Program-made: the position numbers and the translations under genes
The notes under the pieces: generated by a model
Database searches by the model: none
Seen by the model: only the letters and a program-made list of their open reading frames with translations
Told to the model about the DNA's origin: nothing
Part shown: positions 1-5,812 of the stretch, piece after piece
Position numbering within the stretch: the first letter of the stretch is position 1
How the letters are laid out: the number at the start of each line of letters is the position of its first letter
Source: CAYMRB01 sp964392615
GTDB taxonomy: Bacteria > Planctomycetota > UBA8108
Assembly: GCA_964392615.1 (NCBI GenBank)
Contig: CAYMRB010000504.1
Coordinates: forward strand, 1 to 6,681
DNA length: 6,681 nucleotides
Direction: 5' to 3'

Positions 1-1483
1 ACCGACGGAGTTCTTCCGCATCGACATCGGTGGGGGAGTCGAGCTCGACGGTTGGTGCATGAAGCCGCCGGGGTATGATCCGCAGAAGAAGTATCCGCTC
101 CTCGTCTACGTGTACGGCGAGCCGGCCGGTCAGACCGCGCTCGATCGCTGGGGTGGCTCGAGCTACTTGTGGCACCTGATGCTCACGCAGCGCGGCTACG
201 TCGTCATGAACTTCGACAACCGCGGCACGCCGGCGCCCCGCGGTCGCGAGTGGCGCAAGATCGTCTACCGCCAGGTCGGCATTCTGGCGCCGAAGGAGCA
301 GGCCGCCGCAGTACGCAAGGTTCGGAAGGAGAGGCCGTGGATCGATCCGGAGCGCGTCGGCGTCTGGGGGTGGAGCGGGGGTGGTTCGATGACGCTGAAC
401 GCCATGTTCAAGCACCCCGATCTCTACCACGTCGGCATGTGCATCGCACCGGTGCCCAATCAGCGCTTCTACGACACGATCTACCAGGAGCGCTACATGG
501 GCCTGCCGTCGACGAACGTCGAGGGCTTCTACGAGGGCTCGCCGATCCACTTCGCGAAGAACTTGAAGGGCAACCTGCTCCTGATTCACGGCACGGGCGA
601 CGACAACTGCCACTATCAGGGCACCGAGGCTCTCGTCGACGAGCTCATCCGACACGACAAGCAGTTCTCGATGATGGCCTACCCGAACCGCACGCACTCC
701 ATTCGCGAGCGGGCCAACACGACGCCGCATCTGCGCGCGCTCCTGACGCGGTACCTGATGGAGAACTTGCCGGCGGGAGCTCGCGAGCGGGACGATCCGA
801 CAGCCGCGTCGGGAACTGTCGTGCCGGAGTCGGGTGAGAATGACAAGAAGCAGCGGCCGCACACCGAACGCGACATCGAAGGCTGGAAGGTGCAGGTCGA
901 CGACAAGCTTCTCGGCGGTGAGGGGGCGGAGGTCGGTCGCAAGGCGCTGAAGATCCTCGCGCACGAGCTCCACGAGATCGTCCATCGTGTACCAGCCGAC
1001 AAGCTCGCCAAGCTACGCAAGGTGCCGATCTGGATCGACCTCGACCACGAGCTGCGATCGATGCAGTACCACCCCGGCGTCGGCTGGCTTCAAAGGCACG
1101 GTTACGATCCGCGCATGGTGAAGTCCGTCCACATCCCGCGCGCGAAGAGCTTGATCAATCTGCATCGCACGTACCACCAGCCGTGGGTCGTCCTGCACGA
1201 GCTCGCGCACGCGTACCACGATCGCGAGCTCGGCTTCAACGAGCCGGAGATCATGGCGGCCTACAAGCGTGTCGTCGACGCGAAGATCTACGAGTCGGTA
1301 CTGATCAACCGTGGCAACAAGGCGCGTCACTACGCGCTGACCGACCAGAAGGAGTTCTTCGCCGAGATGACCGAGTCGTACTTCGGCACGAACGACTTCT
1401 ACCCGTTCGTGAAGCGCGAGCTGCGCGAGGTCGATCCGCAGACGCACGCCCTGCTCGAGAAGGTGTGGGGGAAGGTGCCGTAG
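1..1483 (+). CDS. S9 (DPP-IV-type) serine peptidase fused to a lethal-factor-like zinc metallopeptidase (5' end missing)
   Basis: The frame is open from base 2, so the start and the beta-propeller expected upstream lie outside the window. Numbering from the Met at 59, the alpha/beta-hydrolase part runs to about residue 240. It has the family signature 'ELDGW..KPP', nucleophile Ser106 in GWSGGG, Asp181 in GTGDDN and His213 in NRTHS: a complete catalytic triad in DPP-IV order. Such enzymes cleave dipeptides or short peptides from N termini, usually in the periplasm. After a charged, low-complexity linker (about 240-275) comes a second domain with HELAH (380-384), a Tyr at 425 and EFFAE (432-436). 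This is a gluzincin-type zinc site spaced almost as in anthrax lethal factor (M34). The stop TAG is at 1481-1483 and no internal stop or restart separates the domains. The serine peptidase call is firm; the metallopeptidase fold is inferred from motifs; the substrate is unknown. Confidence 0.9.
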   Translation, partial: PTEFFRIDIGGGVELDGWCMKPPGYDPQKKYPLLVYVYGEPAGQTALDRWGGSSYLWHLMLTQRGYVVMNFDNRGTPAPRGREWRKIVYRQVGILAPKEQAAAVRKVRKERPWIDPERVGVWGWSGGGSMTLNAMFKHPDLYHVGMCIAPVPNQRFYDTIYQERYMGLPSTNVEGFYEGSPIHFAKNLKGNLLLIHGTGDDNCHYQGTEALVDELIRHDKQFSMMAYPNRTHSIRERANTTPHLRALLTRYLMENLPAGARERDDPTAASGTVVPESGENDKKQRPHTERDIEGWKVQVDDKLLGGEGAEVGRKALKILAHELHEIVHRVPADKLAKLRKVPIWIDLDHELRSMQYHPGVGWLQRHGYDPRMVKSVHIPRAKSLINLHRTYHQPWVVLHELAHAYHDRELGFNEPEIMAAYKRVVDAKIYESVLINRGNKARHYALTDQKEFFAEMTESYFGTNDFYPFVKRELREVDPQTHALLEKVWGKVP

Positions 1484-1501
1484 GTTCGGCGAGCGTCAGC
1501 G

Positions 1502-2335
1502 TCAGCGCGGGGTCTGTTCGGCGGCGCGGACGATCTCGTCCTTGAGCGCTGCAAGCTTCTCCTCAGCCGCTCGCAGGTCTCGCTCTGCCCGCTCCAGCAG
1601 GTGCTTTCGCACATTCGGAGAGAACGCGGCAAGGCGTTCCGGGTGGTCAGGGGAGGCCTTGGCGTTGTGCCACTCTGCCCTCGCCTTGGTCCACGCCGTG
1701 AGAAGGTCGCCATCAACGCCGCGCTCGTTCTCGAGGTCGTCCAGAAACGGCATGGCGACGGCCCCGGCGAACTCGCGTTCGCGCAGCATGTCGATCTGCG
1801 CCGCGAGGTCTCCCTCGAGGCTCTCGAGTCGCCTCCGGCACTCCGCGATGGTCGTGTCCCACTGCGGCGTGAACGGTCGAGCTTCGACAAGCGCGGCTCC
1901 GAAGACCTCGCGTTCGAGGGCGAAGAACTCGTCGTCCGAGCGCCCAAGGCCGAGCTCTCGCATGCGATAGAGGCCCCGGACCATGAGTCGCCAGGCCGTG
2001 GCCTCGTCGATCTCGTCCGGCCCTGCGGGTAGGCGCTCGGTCATCAGGTAGAAGTGTCTGATGGCCTCGACACACACTGCTCGGTGCTCGTTTCGAAACT
2101 TGGCGTCGTTCTCGACATGCCGGACGCGGGCGTGAATGAAGTAGATCGCACCGCCGCGAGCGCGAGCGAGAGAGCCGCCCAGCCGACTTGCCGCATCCTC
2201 CGCGACAGGACGATCAGGCGAACACGGGGGCGAGCCCGTCTGCGGAGCGCGCGCAGTGCCAGGGCGGCGACCGGTACGCCGACGACGAGCGCTCCGCCTG
2301 CCGCGCCTCCTAGCACGCAGAGCCCGCCCCCGCAT
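1502..2335 (-). CDS. C-terminal part of a frameshifted membrane protein (coiled-coil region), function unknown
   Basis: I do not recognise this protein. Only the stretch from about 2160 down to the TGA at 1502 looks real (about 216 residues). The part of this open frame upstream of about 2160 is Arg/Pro/Gly-rich and is the shadow of the other reading frame. The real part begins with the end of a hydrophobic helix (AIYFIHA), followed by a charged soluble region and two Leu/Glu/Arg-rich stretches likely to be coiled coil (about 1770-1855 and 1505-1600). There is no plausible start codon with a ribosome site near 2160. The protein most likely continues from the minus-strand frame 2044-2511 through a lost base. 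It converges tail to tail with the peptidase gene 18 bases away, with no obvious terminator between. Codon choice in the real part (third-position G/C) supports coding on this strand. Confidence 0.6.
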   Translation of the reverse strand: MRGRALRARRRGRRSARRRRTGRRPGTARAPQTGSPPCSPDRPVAEDAASRLGGSLARARGGAIYFIHARVRHVENDAKFRNEHRAVCVEAIRHFYLMTERLPAGPDEIDEATAWRLMVRGLYRMRELGLGRSDDEFFALEREVFGAALVEARPFTPQWDTTIAECRRRLESLEGDLAAQIDMLREREFAGAVAMPFLDDLENERGVDGDLLTAWTKARAEWHNAKASPDHPERLAAFSPNVRKHLLERAERDLRAAEEKLAALKDEIVRAAEQTPR

Positions 2336-2511
2336 ACCGCCTGCAATACCTCGACCTGATAGGCAGTGGCCGCGAGGTACGCGATGACTATGGCCGTGGT
2401 GGCCCCTGCCACGATCGCGCCACGCGCGGCCGCTCTGCGAGCTCGGCGCCTGACCAGGCGCCAGCAGCGCCGTCGCTTGCGGGTCTCTGCCGCCGCGTTG
2501 TTCGGATGCAT
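2044..2511 (-). CDS. N-terminal part of the same frameshifted membrane protein
   Basis: It starts at ATG 2511. No strong Shine-Dalgarno is visible, so the start is the first Met rather than a proven one. After a strongly basic leader (many Arg, residues 10-30) come two hydrophobic segments (about 32-52 and 57-85), a basic loop, and the first half of a third (VGWAALSLALAA, ending near 2155). Downstream of that the frame turns into Ser/Thr-rich sequence and stops at 2044, which looks like out-of-frame reading. Joining VGWAALSLALAA to GAIYFIHA of the -1 frame gives a normal third membrane helix, so the intact gene would be 1502-2511, about 336 residues, with three membrane segments and a cytoplasmic or periplasmic coiled-coil tail. 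The basic leader suggests a cytoplasmic N terminus. It is divergent from the LamG/dockerin gene. Function unknown. Confidence 0.55.
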   Translation of the reverse strand: MHPNNAAAETRKRRRCWRLVRRRARRAAARGAIVAGATTAIVIAYLAATAYQVEVLQAVCGGGLCVLGGAAGGALVVGVPVAALALRALRRRARPRVRLIVLSRRMRQVGWAALSLALAAVRSTSFTPASGMSRTTPSFETSTEQCVSRPSDTST

Positions 2512-2645
2512 CGTTCGATCGCCGTACGGTGAGGCGGCGAGCCTGCCGGGATCGCCATTGGTTGGAAAGTCGACCTCGACCCTCCCGCCCCGCGGGCGTA
2601 GGCTGGATTCTACGGAATCAGGGACATCGGCGGAAGAGTAGGACA

Positions 2646-2650
2646 GGAGG
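2646..2650 (+). promoter_or_regulatory. Shine-Dalgarno site fixing the start at 2658
   Basis: GGAGG lies 7 bases before ATG 2658. It decides against the longer open frame beginning at 2529: the sequence before 2658 encodes Arg-rich residues with no signal peptide, while translation from 2658 begins directly with a signal peptide. Confidence 0.75.
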
Positions 2651-2657
2651 GTTGGTC

Positions 2658-5021
2658 ATGCGTGCGGCGCACATCGGTCGAGCGACGTTCACGTTCGCGC
2701 TTCTCTGGGCGACGACGACGCTCGTCGCGAACCCGGGCGGGCACTGGCGCCTCGACGAGGGCGACGGCGACCTGACCGAGGACGAGATTGAGGGGAACGA
2801 CGGGACGCTCGTCAACTTCGAGCCCGACGGCGGATGGATCGAGGGACGCGTCGGCGACGCCGCGATCGAGTTCGACGGCATCGACGACCACGTCCTCGTC
2901 GCGAACCCCGACGTCTTCGACTTCGAGGTCGACTTCACGTGGGCCGCGTGGATCCGCACGACTGCGCCGGGCGTCAACGGCGCCATCATCTCGAAATCTC
3001 CGACCGACGACATTTGGGCTCGCGGCGCCAAGGCGATCTTCGTCGGAAGGAACGGCAACCGCGGCGACGGCACGCTGACGTTCGACATCGGTTGGGTCGG
3101 CTTCGTCGCCTCCACCGCGCGGGTCGACGACGGACTGTGGCACCATGTGGCGCTCACCGTGCAGTACAACGTCGACGGTGGCGTCAATGACGCGGCGCAG
3201 CTCTACGTCGACGGCCAACCAGACGGCTTCCAGTCGGGCTGGGACATCAATGCGCAAGCGGCCGCACCCGGCGACGTCAAGTTCGGCTACGCGAGCACGG
3301 ACTTCCCCCGGCAGACCTCGTACTTCGCCGGCGCCATCGACGACGTTCGCTTTGCCGACTACGCGATGACCGTCGAGGAGATTCAGGAGCTCGTCGCGGC
3401 GGAGACGGAATGTCCCGAGGAGGGCGACACGCATTGTCTCGGTCTCACGGTCGAGGGGCCGGAGGACGACGCGCCAGGGACCTACACGATCACGGCGAGT
3501 GCGGAAGACGACTCCGACGACCCTATCGTCTACACGTTTACTGCAGACAACGGTGTCGATCCGGCGATCGTCATCGGGCCGCAGGCGGATCCTGTCGCGA
3601 CAACAACGCTGGGCGTCGGTATCTGGACGATCAGCGTGCTCGTCGATGACTCGGCCGCCTGCACCGACGCCGCGGACGACAACGCGTGCAGCGAGGGGCC
3701 GATCGAAATCGAGATCGACGAGCCGTTCCTGTCCCATTGGCCGCTTGACGACGGTGGGGGACTGGTCGCCGAGGACGTCGAGTCGGGCAACGACGGCACC
3801 CTGACGAACATGGACGAGGCAGCGTGGATTCGCGGGCGCGTCGGAGAGAGCGCGCTCGAATTCGACGGCTTCGATGACTACGTGGTCGCGGAGAACCCGG
3901 ACGACTACTTCTTCCTCGCCGACTTCACGTGGACCGCGTGGATGCAGACCGCCGGGGAGGGCACGAATGGCACGATCATCTCGAAGTCGCCCGCCGTCGC
4001 GAATTGGGAGCCCGGGTCGAAGGCGCTGTTCGTCGGCTCCAACGGGAATCGCGGCGACGGTAAGCTGGCGTTCGACGTCGGCTGGGTGGGCGTCGTCGCC
4101 TCGGCGCGTCGCGTCGACGACGGGATGTGGCATCACGTCGCGGTCACGGCCGAGTTCGAGGCGAACGGAATCAACGACCGCGTGACGCTGTGGATAGACG
4201 GAGAGGTCGACACGGTTCGTGACAACTGGAACCTTCAGGTTCAGCAGGCAGCGACCGGCGAGATGAAGATCGGCCACGGCAGTCTGAACTTCCCGACCGG
4301 CGGGCCGTACTTCCGCGGCTCGATCGATGACGTGCGCGTGTATCGCGTCGCGTTGGGCGCCGAGGACATCGCCGATCTCGCTTCCGCCGAGCCGGAGGAT
4401 TGTCCGGAGGAGGGCGATACGCACTGCGACGGCGTCGAGGTCCTCTCGATCGACGGGCCGAGCCCGTTCGGCGGTCTGTACACGGTCGAGGTCGAAGCGT
4501 CGGGTACCGACGACAGCGACGACACGGTCCGCTACACGTTCGTGGTCGAGGACGACGGCGTCGAGGTCTTCAGCGTCGGTCCGCAACGCGAGTCCAGCGC
4601 GTTGTTCAGGGTGCCTGAGGGTCAGTTCACGTTGATCGTGAGCGTCGACGACGATGCCCTCTGCGCTGACGAGGCCGACGATGCGAGCTGCTCGATAGCG
4701 CTGCAGATACCGCCGGAGGCAGGCGTCGGCCCGTTCCTGCGGGGCGACTGCAACGGCGACGGCAACGTCATCGGCCAAGTCGGCGACGCGGTGTACGTGC
4801 TCAACTTCAACTTCACCGGTGGCCCGGTTCCGGTGTGCATGGCCGCGTGCGACTCGAACGGCGACGGCAATGTCATCGGTCAAGTCGGCGATGCGATCTA
4901 CACGCTGAACTTCAACTTCCTCGGCGGACCGGCCATCCCCGAGCCGTTCCCGGAGTGCGGTACGAGCTCTGAGCCGCGTGACGAAGCGCTCGGGTGTGAG
5001 GTGCCGCTGGAGTGTCCTTGA
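2658..5021 (+). CDS. Secreted protein with duplicated LamG/PKD-like modules and a dockerin-like C terminus
   Basis: 787 residues. Residues 1-24 are a signal peptide, with likely cleavage after LVA. Two tandem copies of one module follow. Each is a LamG-like concanavalin-type jellyroll (about 28-250 and 357-577), recognised by 'EFDG.DD', 'DDG.WHHVA' and the closing 'IDDVR...EEI'. Each jellyroll is followed by a PKD/Ig-like domain (about 251-355 and 578-690) opening with 'CPEEGDTHC' and carrying 'SVDD..C.D.ADD..C', so disulphides are likely. Residues 693-787 hold two dockerin-like calcium loops, both 'D.NGDGNVIGQVGD', then the 'PFPECG' tail typical of planctomycetal secreted proteins. LamG domains usually bind glycans or proteins; a catalytic domain is not visible, so an extracellular binding or surface-display role is inferred. 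The acidic composition fits an exported, calcium-binding protein. It is divergently oriented from the minus-strand membrane gene and appears monocistronic. Confidence 0.92.
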   Translation: MRAAHIGRATFTFALLWATTTLVANPGGHWRLDEGDGDLTEDEIEGNDGTLVNFEPDGGWIEGRVGDAAIEFDGIDDHVLVANPDVFDFEVDFTWAAWIRTTAPGVNGAIISKSPTDDIWARGAKAIFVGRNGNRGDGTLTFDIGWVGFVASTARVDDGLWHHVALTVQYNVDGGVNDAAQLYVDGQPDGFQSGWDINAQAAAPGDVKFGYASTDFPRQTSYFAGAIDDVRFADYAMTVEEIQELVAAETECPEEGDTHCLGLTVEGPEDDAPGTYTITASAEDDSDDPIVYTFTADNGVDPAIVIGPQADPVATTTLGVGIWTISVLVDDSAACTDAADDNACSEGPIEIEIDEPFLSHWPLDDGGGLVAEDVESGNDGTLTNMDEAAWIRGRVGESALEFDGFDDYVVAENPDDYFFLADFTWTAWMQTAGEGTNGTIISKSPAVANWEPGSKALFVGSNGNRGDGKLAFDVGWVGVVASARRVDDGMWHHVAVTAEFEANGINDRVTLWIDGEVDTVRDNWNLQVQQAATGEMKIGHGSLNFPTGGPYFRGSIDDVRVYRVALGAEDIADLASAEPEDCPEEGDTHCDGVEVLSIDGPSPFGGLYTVEVEASGTDDSDDTVRYTFVVEDDGVEVFSVGPQRESSALFRVPEGQFTLIVSVDDDALCADEADDASCSIALQIPPEAGVGPFLRGDCNGDGNVIGQVGDAVYVLNFNFTGGPVPVCMAACDSNGDGNVIGQVGDAIYTLNFNFLGGPAIPEPFPECGTSSEPRDEALGCEVPLECP

Positions 5022-5031
5022 CAGCCTGTTG

Positions 5032-5049
5032 ACCGCGCTCACGGTTTTT
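5032..5049 (+). terminator. Weak possible terminator after the LamG/dockerin gene
   Basis: ACCG (5032-5035) pairs with CGGT (5042-5045), followed by five T. It lies 11 bases after the stop. The stem is only four pairs, so termination here is doubtful; readthrough to the strong terminator at 5273-5304 is possible. Confidence 0.25.
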
Positions 5050-5061
5050 CAGGAATTCGTA

Positions 5062-5089
5062 TTGCATAGTTTCTCGTGATCGATATACT
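5062..5089 (+). promoter_or_regulatory. Sigma70-type promoter for the putative small RNA
   Basis: TTGCAT (5062-5067) and TATACT (5084-5089) are separated by 16 bases, matching the -35 and -10 consensus at 4/6 and 5/6. The site lies in an AT-rich patch that stands out from the GC-rich surroundings. Transcription would begin at about 5096. No annotated-style gene begins downstream before the terminator at 5273, which points to a short transcript. Confidence 0.6.
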
Positions 5090-5095
5090 CGCGCG

Positions 5096-5304
5096 ACATC
5101 GCGTCGTACGGTGCGACGTGTCCGTGCAGTTTGGAGATCGAACCCGATGACCGCCAGGAAACGCGAATTGCGCCACATGGGATTCCGAGGCACGCCCTCG
5201 TCGAATCTCGCGTGGCACCTCCCGGCGGTGTCTCCGCCCGGCTGATCAGGAGAAGACATTGAGTTTTCCTGCAGCCCCGGAGACGCGATCTCCGGGGCTT
5301 TTTT
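5096..5304 (+). ncRNA. Putative structured small RNA, family not recognised
   Basis: About 209 bases bounded by a good promoter and a perfect terminator. Hairpins read directly from the sequence: 5102-5118 (7 pairs, one G.U); 5133-5152 (ATCG/CGAT with outer GG/CC); 5172-5216 (five pairs GCCAC/GTGGC, an A-C mismatch, three pairs, GATTC/GAATC, a two-base bulge, CGAGG/CCTCG, loop CACGC); 5222-5241 (GGCGG/CCGCC plus two outer pairs); 5247-5271 (CAGGAGAA/TTTTCCTG with one G.U); and the terminator 5273-5299. Little sequence between 5172 and 5304 is unpaired. It lacks the features of 6S RNA (one long rod with a central bubble), SRP RNA, RNase P RNA or tmRNA. Alternatives are a leader with an attenuator whose downstream gene has been lost, or a tiny mRNA: a 32-codon frame occupies 5147-5245. 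Exact 5' end is inferred. Confidence 0.5.
5273..5304 (+). terminator. Strong intrinsic (Rho-independent) terminator
   Basis: A perfect 11-base-pair stem, AGCCCCGGAGA (5273-5283) with TCTCCGGGGCT (5289-5299), has a five-base loop CGCGA and runs into six T (5299-5304). The T run is only on the + side, so it terminates + strand transcription, from the promoter at 5062-5089 and any readthrough from the LamG/dockerin gene. Confidence 0.92.
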
Positions 5305-5392
5305 CATGCGTGTGAATGACCGGCACGCCGGCGCTCACTCGTATTTCATTATCTAAACACCATTGCGCGCCGGCGGCGCTCGGGGGTGCCCA

Positions 5393-5401
5393 TGGTATAC
5401 C
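5393..5401 (+). promoter_or_regulatory. Possible extended -10 promoter for the tRNA
   Basis: TGGTATACC has the TGn extension plus a -10-like TATACC, about 38 bases before the tRNA; no good -35 is visible 17 bases upstream. An AT-rich stretch (5339-5362) precedes it. Plausible because the terminator at 5304 separates the tRNA from upstream transcription. Confidence 0.4.
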
Positions 5402-5439
5402 CTGCGAGTGTTCCGTGTACGGTTTCTGAACGCGCATGG

Positions 5440-5511
5440 GTGTCAGTAGCTCAGTGGTAGAGCAGGTGATTTGTAATCGCCCGGTTGCAGGTTCGAATCC
5501 TGCCTGACCCA
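5440..5511 (+). tRNA. trnT: tRNA-Thr (anticodon UGU), irregular acceptor stem
   Basis: Cloverleaf: D arm GCTC/GAGC (5449-5463) with loop AGTGGTA; anticodon arm GGTGA/TCGCC (one G.U) with loop TTTGTAA, giving anticodon TGT at 5472-5474, which reads Thr ACN codons, chiefly ACA; variable loop CGGTT; T arm GCAGG/CCTGC with loop TTCGAAT. The 3' acceptor strand is CTGACCC (5504-5510) with discriminator A5511; CCA is not encoded. The 5' strand taken as seven bases is GTGTCAG, which leaves a T-C clash at the second pair. The bases 5438-5446 would pair perfectly if two bases were removed (GGG-TG-TCAG). The gene is therefore either a tRNA with an unusual stem or one damaged by a two-base insertion. All other arms are intact. 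Confidence 0.9.
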
Positions 5512-5709
5512 TTTCGGATGGTCTAGCGACCAGGGAGTCGAAAACCCCCTTTCCGAGGTTTCCCATGGAAGCCTTCCTTGCTGTGGGACGGGGATCGCGT
5601 CCCTCGTGAGCGTCGTTCGCGTTGCCGATTGCGCGACGCGGAGGCGTCTGAGCGACTTTGCAGTCGGATCGTGCCGGCGTCACGCACCGGGTTCCACGGG
5701 CTCTGAACG

Positions 5710-5751
5710 CTCCTCTCCGTCGTCACGGGGCGACGACGGGACGGAGGGGAG
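5710..5751. repeat. Long inverted repeat / hairpin in the slipin upstream region
   Basis: CTCCTCTCCGTC (5710-5721) pairs with GACGGAGGGGAG (5740-5751): 12 contiguous pairs with one G.U in the + strand RNA. The 18-base loop contains further GTC/GAC pairing, and an alternative fold pairs CCGTCGTC (5717-5724) with GACGACGG (5732-5739). It has no T tract on either side. Confidence 0.55.
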
Positions 5752-5800
5752 ACGACAGGGCTCGCTGCAACTCGGCTCGTGTGGCGTCGTCATCCCGACT

Positions 5801-5812
5801 CCGTCGCGACGG
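5801..5812. repeat. Perfect 12-base palindrome
   Basis: CCGTCGCGACGG reads the same on both strands. It sits 122 bases before the slipin start and could be an operator half-site pair, but palindromes of this kind are not rare in GC-rich DNA. Confidence 0.3.

Noticed and set aside
1484..1501. Bidirectional terminator between the converging genes
   Set aside because: Only 18 bases with a short GCGTCA repeat; no stem with a T run on either strand.
1601..2032. 143-codon + strand frame opposite the membrane-protein C terminus
   Set aside because: It looks fairly protein-like because reversed codons of a GC-rich gene give such frames. The minus strand has the better third-position pattern, coiled-coil heptads, and continuity with the membrane helix.
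2529..2657. Longer start for the LamG/dockerin gene at 2529
   Set aside because: It would bury the signal peptide behind 43 Arg/Pro-rich residues; GGAGG at 2646-2650 points to 2658.
2610..5042. 810-codon open frame on the minus strand opposite the LamG/dockerin gene
   Set aside because: It is the antisense shadow of a GC-rich gene. Its protein is Arg/Val/Asp-rich without any domain, while the + strand has a signal peptide, LamG, PKD-like and dockerin motifs.
5096..5304. 6S, SRP, RNase P RNA or tmRNA as identity of the small RNA
   Set aside because: There is no single long rod with a central bubble, no SRP apical loop motif, no RNase P conserved core visible and no tRNA-like end; length also excludes tmRNA and RNase P RNA.
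5512..5560. Attachment-site duplication or integrated element after the tRNA
   Set aside because: No repeat of the tRNA 3' end is seen downstream in the window, and no integrase or phage gene is present.
5246..5683. Minus-strand frame containing GQAGFEPATGRLQITC
   Set aside because: This is the well-known false protein produced by translating the antisense of a tRNA gene (5440-5511).
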